Positions 32,908 through 41,533 of a stretch of 64,000 bases of DNA are shown piece after piece; position 1 is the first letter of the stretch, and every line of letters begins with the position of its first letter. Both the position numbers and the translations under genes were made by a program. This DNA comes from Rikenellaceae bacterium (GTDB lineage: Bacteria; Bacteroidota; Bacteroidia; Bacteroidales; Rikenellaceae), in the NCBI GenBank assembly GCA_017425655.1, contig JAFPAT010000013.1:1-64000 (forward strand). Direction: 5' to 3'. The notes under the pieces were generated by a model. It worked only from the letters and a program-made list of their open reading frames with translations. It ran no database searches and had not been told where the DNA came from.

Positions 32908-33831
32908 ATGAGCTTTCGAGTAACCATACTTGGCAGTAGTTCGGCAAAACCCACGCCCGATAAACATACCTCTGCTCACGCACTCAATGTGCGTGAGCAG
33001 TTTTTTTTGATAGATTGCGGAGAAGATACCCAACGACAATTGATCCGTTATGGTATTAATCCGCTAAAAATCAATGCTGTATTTATTACGCATCTTCACG
33101 GCGACCACCTCTACGGTCTGTTTCCGTTGATTTCGACGATGGGATTGTATGGCCGCCGAACACCATTGAAGGTATTTGGCCCGAAACCGTTAGATGAGAT
33201 TTTGGAGGCGCACTTCAAGTATTTCGATACGGAGCTACCTTATGAAGTGCAATTCTGTGAGGTCAATACGCGAGCCGAGAAGGTTGTCTTCGAAACGTCG
33301 TATATGACCGTTGAGACCATCCCATTGCGCCATCGAGTGCCTTGTTGTGGTTATCTGTTCCGCGAGAAGGAGCCTGAACTGAATATCGAGAAGTGGGCTA
33401 TTGAGCGCTATGGATTGGGTATAGCGCAAATTGCAGCGGCAAAGCGAGGTGAGGATTTGATGTTGAGTGATGGTACGTTGCTCCCTGCGGCGGAGATTAC
33501 ATATAGACCATTTCGCCCGCGTGCGTACGCGTATTGTAGCGATACGCAATATTCGGCAAAGGTGGCCCGTATAGTGAGTGGGGTAGATTTGCTCTATCAT
33601 GAAGCGACCTACCTCGATATTGAGCGTAAGGTGGCGCATCAGCGCGGCCATGCGACGGCATTGCTGGCTGCAAAGGTTGCGTCAATGGCGGGTGTCGGTA
33701 AATTGATCATTGGCCATTTTTCGGCGCGATATAAAGATGAACGAGTGCTTTTGGATGAGGCACGAACGCTCTTCGAGACTACGGAGTTGGCTGTCGAGGG
33801 TCGTACGTTCGAGATTCCAAAACAAAAATAG
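32908..33831 (+). CDS. rnz: Ribonuclease Z (tRNA 3' endonuclease)
   Basis: A zinc-dependent metallo-beta-lactamase-fold enzyme that trims tRNA 3' ends, 307 residues. I use MSFRVTILGSSS as the start, which matches the family; an upstream ATG adds four residues. The HxHxDH motif is at 62-67 (THLHGDH), and later ligands sit in YHEATYLD and IIGHFSARY. Codons about 22-33 form a perfect 12-bp hairpin followed by eight T residues, exactly like an intrinsic terminator but inside the gene. It is 12 bases upstream of a HAD phosphatase gene. Confidence 0.95.
   Translation: MSFRVTILGSSSAKPTPDKHTSAHALNVREQFFLIDCGEDTQRQLIRYGINPLKINAVFITHLHGDHLYGLFPLISTMGLYGRRTPLKVFGPKPLDEILEAHFKYFDTELPYEVQFCEVNTRAEKVVFETSYMTVETIPLRHRVPCCGYLFREKEPELNIEKWAIERYGLGIAQIAAAKRGEDLMLSDGTLLPAAEITYRPFRPRAYAYCSDTQYSAKVARIVSGVDLLYHEATYLDIERKVAHQRGHATALLAAKVASMAGVGKLIIGHFSARYKDERVLLDEARTLFETTELAVEGRTFEIPKQK
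32973..33009 (+). terminator. Intragenic intrinsic-terminator-like hairpin in rnz
   Basis: Perfect 12-bp stem CTGCTCACGCAC (32973-32984) / GTGCGTGAGCAG (32990-33001), 5-base loop, then eight T residues (33002-33009). It lies about 65 bases inside the rnz coding sequence, so it would act as an attenuator or as a terminator of rpsA read-through. Confidence 0.72.
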
Positions 33832-33842
33832 AGAGAATAGTT

Positions 33843-34475
33843 ATGATTAAAACAGTCATATTCGATTTTGGAGGTGTCGTGGCGCACTTTATTCGTGAGG
33901 GTGCGGTTCGCCGTTTCGAGCAGTTGGGATTGGCGGATGCCGATTCACAGTTGGATCACTATTGTCAAAACGGTATTTTCCTCGAATTGGAGAGCGGTGC
34001 GATTACTGCCGAGGGCTTTCGTGCGCGTTTGAGCGAGATGTGCGGCCGCGAAGTGAGCCACGATGAAGCTCGTTGGGCTTGGCTCGGATTTTTTACCGAG
34101 ACGCCGACTGCGAAATTGGATTATATCGCTGCGTTGCGTCCGCGCTATCGTACCTATGTATTAAGTAATACCAATCCATATATTATGAGTTGGGCTCGTA
34201 GTGCGGAGCTATCGGAGCAGGGCCGACCGCTGGACGACTATTTTGATGAGATCTTTGCGTCGTATGAGTTGGGTGTTGTGAAGCCGGACGCACGATTCTT
34301 CGAGCATGTTTTAGAGGCTACGGGGTCGCGTCCCGAAGAGACTGTTTTTGTCGATGATGGACCGCATAATGTGGAGGCGGCAAAGGCTCTGGGTATCCAT
34401 ACTCTTTGTCCCGCAAATGGTGAAGATTGGCGCGAAGAATTGACATTACTGCTTGATCGTCTGAATCGAGAATGA
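33843..34475 (+). CDS. HAD-superfamily phosphatase (YihX-like)
   Basis: A cytoplasmic haloacid-dehalogenase-like hydrolase of 210 residues. Motif I is FDFGGVV with nucleophile Asp8; the usual second Asp is Gly10, as in the YihX/epoxide-hydrolase N-terminal group. Motif II is LSNTN, the motif III lysine is in GVVKPDARFFEHVL, and motif IV is VFVDDGPHNVEAA. A helical cap lies at about 15-85. Likely substrates are sugar phosphates such as glucose-1-phosphate, but this is family-level knowledge. It probably shares a transcript with rnz. Confidence 0.88.
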   Translation: MIKTVIFDFGGVVAHFIREGAVRRFEQLGLADADSQLDHYCQNGIFLELESGAITAEGFRARLSEMCGREVSHDEARWAWLGFFTETPTAKLDYIAALRPRYRTYVLSNTNPYIMSWARSAELSEQGRPLDDYFDEIFASYELGVVKPDARFFEHVLEATGSRPEETVFVDDGPHNVEAAKALGIHTLCPANGEDWREELTLLLDRLNRE

Positions 34476-34514
34476 TTCTGGAAATTGCTGTTTGAAAACG
34501 GCAAAATTGACCTG

Positions 34515-34560
34515 AAAATATGCGAACTGACCTGAAAAGTCGGCTCGCATATTTTTATTT
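34515..34560 (+). terminator. Terminator of the rnz-HAD unit
   Basis: AAAATATGCGA (34515-34525) pairs with TCGCATATTTT (34545-34555), followed by T-rich sequence. A weaker CTGAC/GTCGG pairing lies inside the loop. Confidence 0.75.
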
Positions 34561-34927
34561 TGAGAAAATACAATTTTTTCTTCTATCTAATTTTTTCAAA
34601 TTTCTTTTATAATGAGTGATTTTGACGATAAAATAAAAATTTCGATAAATAGTTGCGAAGGTTAATACTCTGTATATTAATAGATTAATTGCAATAAGCG
34701 GTGCGTATTGGTGAATGGTTGAAAGTGAAAATGTAACTGTCGATTCTTTCTTAAAAGTTGTCTATTCGCTCATGAATTATTATGGTCTTAATTTTCAATC
34801 GTTTGCGAGTGCGGCTGCTGTATTTTGTCGGCGATTCTAAATTGTAACTATGGCGAATAAAATCGGCTATTATTAAGATTTTTAATTAATTACGGCTGAA
34901 AAATAGTGTGATTTTTTTTGTGATTTT
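34561..34927. other. AT-rich intergenic region upstream of the susC promoter
   Basis: About 370 bases of AT-rich sequence with no frame longer than about 20 codons, no recognisable RNA gene and no clear repeat. It may hold upstream regulatory sites for the SusCD operon. Confidence 0.5.
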
Positions 34928-34959
34928 TTTGTTTGTTTGAAATAAGTTGTGTACATTTG
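34928..34959 (+). promoter_or_regulatory. Promoter of the susCD operon with a long leader
   Basis: -33 TTTG (34928-34931), a 20-base spacer and -7 TACATTTG (34952-34959). The leader is about 265 bases and contains a 28-codon frame at 35132-35218 preceded by GCGGAG. Confidence 0.6.
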
Positions 34960-35231
34960 TTTAATTAATTAGGCACGTACATCAACCGCCTAATAGTCAG
35001 CTAGAATGAATGAATTTGGGTCAAGTATTTGATTCACAAATCGTTGCGGCTGCTCTTTTGGTGTGTATATGGCTTGAATAGTAACAAAAAGAGTGAAATT
35101 TTAACAGACAAAAATTTTTAATATAGCGGAGATGCCCGAAAAGGAATTTTTCGACCATTTGTCCACTTTTGAAACATTTAGCTGCAAACAAAAAACACCC
35201 TTAATAATCACTAACTAATTTTAATTACTCT

Positions 35232-38200
35232 ATGAAAAGAAAATTGACTATTGGTTTGTTGTTCGCGCTGGCTCTGACAGTGTGCACAACGAATTTGATG
35301 GCATCGGAGAGTAGAAGCGAAAGCATCGAAATCCAGAAGTCAGTCAAGATTTCAGGTACTGTAGTGGACGCAGCCGGTGAAGGTGTCATCGGTGCAACCG
35401 TTCAGCAGAAGGGTTCGAGCAATGCGACCGCAACTGGTCTCAATGGTTCGTTCCAGCTTTCAGTACCCGAAGGCGCAACCCTCGTGGTTACGTACATCGG
35501 TTATCAGCCTCAGGAGGTTAAGGCGGCTCAGGGTATGACCGTTACTCTCCAGGAGGACGTTAACAAGATCGAGGACGTGGTGGTAACCGCAGAGTTCGGT
35601 CTGAAGCGTGTTGCCCGTGCAGTGGGTTCGTCGGTTCAGAACGTTAAGGCTCAGGATATCATCGAGTCTGGTCGTACCGATTTCGTATCGGCTCTTCAGG
35701 GTCGTGTAGCAGGTATGACCGTTACCTCGACCAGCGGTATGCCCGGTGCATCGACTCAGGTTGTGCTCCGTAGTATGACTTCGCTGTCGGGTAGCAACCA
35801 GCCTCTGTATGTCGTTGACGGTGTGCCTATGGATAACTCGTCGTTCGATCCCCAGAACAGCTTTGCTGTTGCAGACGCAGTTTCGGTACGTGATATGGAC
35901 TTCTCGTCGCGTGGTAATGACCTTAACCCCGATGATATCGAGTCGATGACCGTCCTGAAGGGTGCTGCAGCAGCTGCACTTTACGGTTCGGATGCTTCGA
36001 ATGGTGCTATCATCATCACCACCAAGAAGGGTTCTAACACCGATGGTAAGGGCGTTGTTTCGTATAGAGGTGACTTCTCGTGGTCGAAGGCTTATGGTTG
36101 GCCTGAGATTCAGGACAAGTATGCTAACGGTGCTTACGGTGCAACTAACTACTACTATCAGAACCGTTTCGGTGGTCTGATTCCCGACAATGTACAGGTT
36201 TACGACAACGTTCAGGCAGTTCTGCAGACCGGTTTCTCGCACCGCCACAACGTTGCTGTTAACGCTGGTAAGGACAAGATGTCGTTGCGTGCATCGGCTG
36301 AGTTCTTGAGCACTGACGGTGTTGTTAAGACTACTGGTTTGGATCGTATGACTATCCGTTTTGGTGGTAAGGCTGAGGTTAATAAGTGGTTGAACGTTGA
36401 TGGTTCGGTTGCTTATATCAAGTCGTCGAACACCAAGATCGGTCGTGGTCCTTCGGGCCCGATCTACTATGCTTACTTGTGGCCTTCGGTTGACGATATG
36501 AGCAACTGGTTGGCAGAGGATGGTATGCATATGCGTCTTCCCGATTACTATATCGACGACGACCAGATCAACCCCTTGTACGGTATGTACAAGAACCAGA
36601 ACTATGACGAGACTGACCGTGCAACTGCATCGTTGACCGCTGTAGTTACTCCTATTAAGAACACTTTCATCCGTGCATCGTTCGGTTGGGACTTCTCGGC
36701 TTCGAACTACATCGTAGCTCGCCACCCCTACTACTGTACTTACAACCAGACCGTTGTTGATTCGGATAACGGTGGTTCGTACAACATCTCGAAGAACAAC
36801 CTTAACAACATAAACATCAACTTGATCGCAGGTTACCAGAATGACTGGTGCGATGGTCGTTACTCGTTGTCGGCACAGTTCGGTTATCACCAGACTCATC
36901 AGGAGACCAACCGTCTGTCGTCGTATGGTTCGAACTTCCTCGTTATCGACCTTCTGTCGCTTAACAACTGTACTCCTTCGACCATCACTTCGAAGAAGGC
37001 TATGACTACCCGTCGTCTGCAGGCTCTCTCGGGTCGTGTTGAGTTGGGTTACAACAACATGGCATTCTTGACCGTAGGTGCTCGTAATGACTGGTCGTCG
37101 ACCCTGCCCAAGGAGAACAACTCGTACTTCTATCCTTCGATTGAGGGTTCGTTCATCTTCACCGAGATCAAGGGTCTTGACAAGTCGAAGTGGTTGAACT
37201 ACTTGAAGCTCCGTGGTGCATTCTCGAAGGTAGGTAAGGACGCTAGCCCGCTGTCGATTGACCCCGCTTTGGAGGCAACCGAACTGTGGGGTGGTGGTTA
37301 CAAGTATGGCTTCACCGGTCCTAACAAGGCTTTGGTTCCTGAGATGAATACTTCGTATGAGGTAGGTGTTGAGGGTCGTTTCGTAGATGACCGCATCAAC
37401 CTCGACTTCACATACTACTGGCAGTTCTGCGATGATCAGATCGTAAACGGCTTCCGTATGTCGTATGCAACTGGTTTCGTACTCAACAACTTGAACGTTG
37501 GTTCGTTTAAGACTTGGGGTTGGGAAGGCCACATCGACGCTGACATTATCCGCGCTGACAATGGCTTCCGTTGGAACTTGGGCTTTAACTTGTCGCAGAA
37601 CAAGTCGCTCGTAGTTGACCTGCCCGAGAACTTGAAGGAGTACTACAACGCTTACACTTGGAACTCGGGTGGTCTGCGTAACGGTATTAAGGAGGGTTAT
37701 CCTATCACTACCATTACCGGTTTGGCTTACCAGCGTAACAAGAATGGCGACATCCTGATCAGCCCCACCAGCGGTACTCCTCTGACTGAGTCGGATTGGA
37801 CCGTATTGGGCGACCGTAATCCTAAGCTGAACTTCGGTGCTACCACTTACCTGTCGTTCAAGGGCTTCCGTCTGAGCGCAATGGTATCGGGTATGTTCGG
37901 TGCAAGCGTAGTAAACGGTACAATGCGTACTATGATGAGCAAGGGCCAGAGCTGGGAGTCAGTTCGTCTGCGTGAGAACCGCCACCATGTATTTGAGGGC
38001 GTTCTGAAGGATGGTGCTGAGAACAGCGACAACCCGACCAAGAACACTATCGCAGTGGATATGTTGCACTATGCAGGTACTCAGATCTTCGCCGGTGGTG
38101 ATGAGGACTGGTTCGAGAAGAACGTTAACTACTTGAAGTTGGCTGAGGTTCGCTTGAACTACACCGTTCCTACTACTTGGTTGAAGAAGGCTACCAAGGG

Positions 38201-38387
38201 CTTCATCTCGAAGGCTTCGGTATTCGTAGCTGCTAATGACCTCTGCACTTTGACTAACTATTCGGGCGTTGATCCCGTAGGTAACACTATGTCTGCAGCA
38301 GGTGGTGGTACCGGCGGTCAGGGTTACGATGTTTGGGGTATTCCCGCACCTCGTACCTATTCGTTCGGTGTAAACCTCTCTTTCTAA
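35232..38387 (+). CDS. SusC/RagA-family TonB-linked outer-membrane importer
   Basis: A 1051-residue outer-membrane channel that works with the SusD-type lid encoded next. A signal peptide is cut near residue 24, followed by a carboxypeptidase-like domain (about 38-105: ISGTVVDAAGEGVIGATVQQ), a plug (about 112-250: VVVTAEFGLKRVARAVGSSV and PLYVVDGVPMDN) and a 22-strand-type barrel ending in NLSF. No STN signalling domain is visible, so no partner anti-sigma factor is expected. No glycosidase, sulfatase or peptidase gene is in the operon, so the ligand, whether sugar or peptide, cannot be named. Confidence 0.96.
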   Translation: MKRKLTIGLLFALALTVCTTNLMASESRSESIEIQKSVKISGTVVDAAGEGVIGATVQQKGSSNATATGLNGSFQLSVPEGATLVVTYIGYQPQEVKAAQGMTVTLQEDVNKIEDVVVTAEFGLKRVARAVGSSVQNVKAQDIIESGRTDFVSALQGRVAGMTVTSTSGMPGASTQVVLRSMTSLSGSNQPLYVVDGVPMDNSSFDPQNSFAVADAVSVRDMDFSSRGNDLNPDDIESMTVLKGAAAAALYGSDASNGAIIITTKKGSNTDGKGVVSYRGDFSWSKAYGWPEIQDKYANGAYGATNYYYQNRFGGLIPDNVQVYDNVQAVLQTGFSHRHNVAVNAGKDKMSLRASAEFLSTDGVVKTTGLDRMTIRFGGKAEVNKWLNVDGSVAYIKSSNTKIGRGPSGPIYYAYLWPSVDDMSNWLAEDGMHMRLPDYYIDDDQINPLYGMYKNQNYDETDRATASLTAVVTPIKNTFIRASFGWDFSASNYIVARHPYYCTYNQTVVDSDNGGSYNISKNNLNNININLIAGYQNDWCDGRYSLSAQFGYHQTHQETNRLSSYGSNFLVIDLLSLNNCTPSTITSKKAMTTRRLQALSGRVELGYNNMAFLTVGARNDWSSTLPKENNSYFYPSIEGSFIFTEIKGLDKSKWLNYLKLRGAFSKVGKDASPLSIDPALEATELWGGGYKYGFTGPNKALVPEMNTSYEVGVEGRFVDDRINLDFTYYWQFCDDQIVNGFRMSYATGFVLNNLNVGSFKTWGWEGHIDADIIRADNGFRWNLGFNLSQNKSLVVDLPENLKEYYNAYTWNSGGLRNGIKEGYPITTITGLAYQRNKNGDILISPTSGTPLTESDWTVLGDRNPKLNFGATTYLSFKGFRLSAMVSGMFGASVVNGTMRTMMSKGQSWESVRLRENRHHVFEGVLKDGAENSDNPTKNTIAVDMLHYAGTQIFAGGDEDWFEKNVNYLKLAEVRLNYTVPTTWLKKATKGFISKASVFVAANDLCTLTNYSGVDPVGNTMSAAGGGTGGQGYDVWGIPAPRTYSFGVNLSF

Positions 38388-38425
38388 GCGAACATTAACA
38401 ACGAACAAATAATACATTATATAAT

Positions 38426-40306
38426 ATGAAAAAGATATTTGCAGGTGTTATGATGTTGGCCGCTGTAGCTTTCACCAGCTGCGAGGAGTGGCTTGATGTC
38501 AACGTCAATAAAGATGCGCCTGACTATGTAGAGGCACACCTCTATCTTTCGGGTGTGATTCAGCAGTTCCAGGGTATCTATTGGGATGCAACCTATTGCA
38601 CCAATGACTATACCCGTATGATGGCTGGTAACAGCAACTACTCGGGCCACGTTAACCCCACCTCTTCGGATACCGGTGGTGAGAAGTGGCGTATGACCTA
38701 CTGGAACCAGGGTATGAACCTTGAGAACTTGATCAATCAGGCTATCGAGGCAGAGCAGTGGACTCTGGCCGGTATGGGTTATGCTATTAAGGCATTCTCG
38801 TGGGATGCTTTGACTAAGTATCACGGCGACGTTGTTATGAAGCAGGCTTTCGAGCCCGGTCGTACTTCGTTCGATTATGACTATCAGGATGTTGTTTACG
38901 ATCAGGTTGCTGAGTGGTATGACACCGCTATCGAGTACCTGTCGATGGAGGACAACACTTTCTACGGTACCAAGTTGACCGGTAACGACTGGATCTACTA
39001 CGGTGATAAGGCAAAGTGGATTAAGTTCTGCTACGCTGGTAAGATCATCCAGCTCTCGTCGTTGGCTAACAAGTCGAACTTCGCTACCGAGATCGCTCCC
39101 GAGTTGGTTGGCTACGCTGACAAGGCAATCATTACCAACGCTGACAATGCTACCGTTGATGTAAACGGTGGTGGTCCCGATGAGCCTTATAGCGCATACA
39201 ACAACTTCTGGGGTACCGCTCGTGGTAACCTCGGTACTGGTTACAGCCAGATGCAGTATGCAGTTAACGTAATGACCGGTACTATTCCTCTGTTCGATGA
39301 GGAGGGTAACAAGGTTCTTTGCGAGGATACTCTGATCAACTGGGATAGCCGCTACAAGTATATGCTGAACCCCGTTCAGATTATCACTGACACCAACGTA
39401 ACCGCAGAGGGCCACTGGGATCCCCGTGTTGTTGCTAAGTTGGGTTCGTACAGCGATAGCTGCTTCCAGAACATTGAGAACTTGGATTCGATCAAGCGTC
39501 ATCGCTATTACAGCGGTTGCACCGTTTGGGGTCGTTGGACTACTACCAACCGCACCACTTTGGACGGTCAGGGCCGTTGGTTGTATCACGATAAGGCTCC
39601 TTATATCCTGATGAACGCTGCACAGATCAAGTTCTGCGTTGCAGAGGCTTACTTCCGCATGGGTGATAAGGCTTCGGCACTGCAGTGGTGGAAAGAGGCA
39701 ATCGCTCTCGATATGGAGTTCACCGCTTCGTACTTGAAGCCTGGTAAGGCTGCTGAGGACGAGCTGAGCGTAACGGGTGGTGATAAGATCACTAAGGCTC
39801 TCTTCGATCAGGCTGCTGCTGAGTACTTGGCTGGTCCTTTCGTAGGTCAGCTGACTACCGAGGATCTGACTATGTCGCACATCATGATGCAGAAGTACGT
39901 TGCTCTCTATCCTTGGGGTTCGCCCGAGATCTGGGTAGATATGCGTAAGAACTTCTACGATGTAGAGTACACCGGTGAGTATCCTCACGTTGATAACGGT
40001 TGGACTTCGAACGAGCTTCAGCAGAAGCGCGACGAGGATCCCACAAAGGTATTCAAGGGCTACTATTTGGCTCCTGCTAACTTTGAGGGCTATCGCGGTC
40101 GTTTCAGCCAGACTCAGAACCTGGAGGGTGCACCCGTATTCCGTATTCGTCCTCGTTACAACTCGGAGTACATGTGGAACATCCCCGGTTTGAAGGCTCT
40201 GCGCCCCGTTCCCGGTAATACTCCTTACTACCAGTGCTCGATTCCTTGGTTCTGCTATCCCAATGGCTATCCCGAGACTTATCCTGGTGTAACTATCGAA
40301 GAATAA
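38426..40306 (+). CDS. SusD/RagB-family nutrient-binding lipoprotein (SusD-like_2 type)
   Basis: A 626-residue surface lipoprotein, lipobox FTSC (Cys16 region), that forms the hinged lid on the SusC channel. The opening EEWLDVNVNKDAPDYVEAHL and the LMNAAQIKFCVAEAYFRMGD helix are typical of the SusD-like_2 subgroup, a TPR-based fold. It is longer than average, with Tyr- and Trp-rich segments that may be ligand loops. It follows susC by 38 bases and precedes a small lipoprotein gene by 40 bases, forming one operon. Confidence 0.94.
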   Translation: MKKIFAGVMMLAAVAFTSCEEWLDVNVNKDAPDYVEAHLYLSGVIQQFQGIYWDATYCTNDYTRMMAGNSNYSGHVNPTSSDTGGEKWRMTYWNQGMNLENLINQAIEAEQWTLAGMGYAIKAFSWDALTKYHGDVVMKQAFEPGRTSFDYDYQDVVYDQVAEWYDTAIEYLSMEDNTFYGTKLTGNDWIYYGDKAKWIKFCYAGKIIQLSSLANKSNFATEIAPELVGYADKAIITNADNATVDVNGGGPDEPYSAYNNFWGTARGNLGTGYSQMQYAVNVMTGTIPLFDEEGNKVLCEDTLINWDSRYKYMLNPVQIITDTNVTAEGHWDPRVVAKLGSYSDSCFQNIENLDSIKRHRYYSGCTVWGRWTTTNRTTLDGQGRWLYHDKAPYILMNAAQIKFCVAEAYFRMGDKASALQWWKEAIALDMEFTASYLKPGKAAEDELSVTGGDKITKALFDQAAAEYLAGPFVGQLTTEDLTMSHIMMQKYVALYPWGSPEIWVDMRKNFYDVEYTGEYPHVDNGWTSNELQQKRDEDPTKVFKGYYLAPANFEGYRGRFSQTQNLEGAPVFRIRPRYNSEYMWNIPGLKALRPVPGNTPYYQCSIPWFCYPNGYPETYPGVTIEE

Positions 40307-40346
40307 TTCTGGGTAAAAGTTATTTAACTTAATAAAAGATTAAGAT

Positions 40347-41273
40347 ATGAAATTCTTTAAGTATATAATCATTGCTTTTGCCTCGATGGCTGCATTGGTT
40401 TCGTGTAACAAGCACGAGCAGATGTATAAGTGCGAGCAGGTTGATGCAAGCGAGAAGGCGCTCATCCAGATCTATCGTATGATTCCCGAGGCATCGACGA
40501 CCGCAGGTCGTGTTTATAGCATCACGATTGACGACCAGATTCTGTGGCACGAGGATTACACTTACCTCGGTGCACGTGGTATGGTTCCCAGCCAGTCGCG
40601 TCATTACATCATTGATCCCGGTACCCACCATATGAAGTGGTTCCTGGGTGATGGCACTCTCTTCTACGAGACTGATTTCACTGTTGGCGCAGGTATGCAG
40701 GATCTGTTCGTTACCGATTTGGCTGCTGCTCCTATCGTAATCGACAACACCGGTGAGTATCCTTCGGATGTTACCGAGATCACTTCGACTTGGGCTTACA
40801 TTCGTTTGGTTAACCTGATGTATGAGGACGAGAATAAGACTATTCCCGATTACAAGTTGCAGTACTACTATCAGGATCCTACCGACTTGGAGTGGTATCC
40901 CGTTAGCGATCCCGTTGGCTTCGGTGAGGCTGCAGAGTGGGGTCGTGTACACGTTGACCAGTTCGCTCCCCAGCGTTCGGGCCAGAGTGGTTCGGGTTCG
41001 AGCCGTAACGCAGATGATAACCGTGTAGGTTACGCTGTATCGAGCGGTTCGTGCACCGTTTACTACAAGGCTAAGATGATCGGTGCTGATGGCAGCGATC
41101 TGGGTTGGATGACCTACACCTTCAAGGGTGAGGGTTCGGCTGAGTCGGAGTACAAGGACTACTGGACTGCATATGTTGGTCGTAAGTCGATCCATGTTAT
41201 GCGCGGTTGCCGTATTTCGAGCACTGACAACAACACTTCGGGTGCTTACATTAGCCAGACTTGGAAGTTCTAA
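40347..41273 (+). CDS. SusCD-associated lipoprotein, possibly DUF4397-like
   Basis: A 308-residue lipoprotein, lipobox LVSC (Cys20). The mature part is beta-rich with many aromatic residues and no catalytic motif I recognise. Its first half (about 35-140) has the pattern of DUF4397/Ig-like surface domains (YSITIDDQILWHEDYTYLGA, IDPGTHHMKWFLGDG). A Ser/Gly/Asn-rich linker at about 212-226 separates a second beta domain. As third gene of the operon it is probably a surface glycan- or peptide-binding accessory protein, in the position of SusE/F. That function is inference. Confidence 0.7.
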   Translation: MKFFKYIIIAFASMAALVSCNKHEQMYKCEQVDASEKALIQIYRMIPEASTTAGRVYSITIDDQILWHEDYTYLGARGMVPSQSRHYIIDPGTHHMKWFLGDGTLFYETDFTVGAGMQDLFVTDLAAAPIVIDNTGEYPSDVTEITSTWAYIRLVNLMYEDENKTIPDYKLQYYYQDPTDLEWYPVSDPVGFGEAAEWGRVHVDQFAPQRSGQSGSGSSRNADDNRVGYAVSSGSCTVYYKAKMIGADGSDLGWMTYTFKGEGSAESEYKDYWTAYVGRKSIHVMRGCRISSTDNNTSGAYISQTWKF

Positions 41274-41328
41274 TATTTCCGTCTTGCCTTACGTCTCCGT
41301 TAGATAAAGATTGAAGAGACGTTCGGTT

Positions 41329-41358
41329 GGCCGCCCCAATTTGGGGCGGCCTTTTTTT
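41329..41358 (+). terminator. Terminator of the susCD operon
   Basis: GGCCGCCCC (41329-41337) pairs with GGGGCGGCC (41343-41351), followed by seven T residues. Confidence 0.93.
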
Positions 41359-41449
41359 GTACGCAACAATAAGAGGTCGGAATTCTTTGGGATGAAAAAT
41401 TGACAATTTTTTTAGTATTGTTGTACATATATCGCTTTTTTTCGGTTAG

Positions 41450-41483
41450 TTGCAGATTTTTTCGTAAAAAAAGAGTACCTTTG
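41450..41483 (+). promoter_or_regulatory. Likely promoter of tig
   Basis: -7 TACCTTTG (41476-41483) is a good match. The nearest TTG (41450-41452) is 23 bases upstream, slightly too far. Confidence 0.5.
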
Positions 41484-41533
41484 CAGTTCAAATTATGCTC
41501 AAAAAGTAATAAAATAAATATAACTATTTCACT

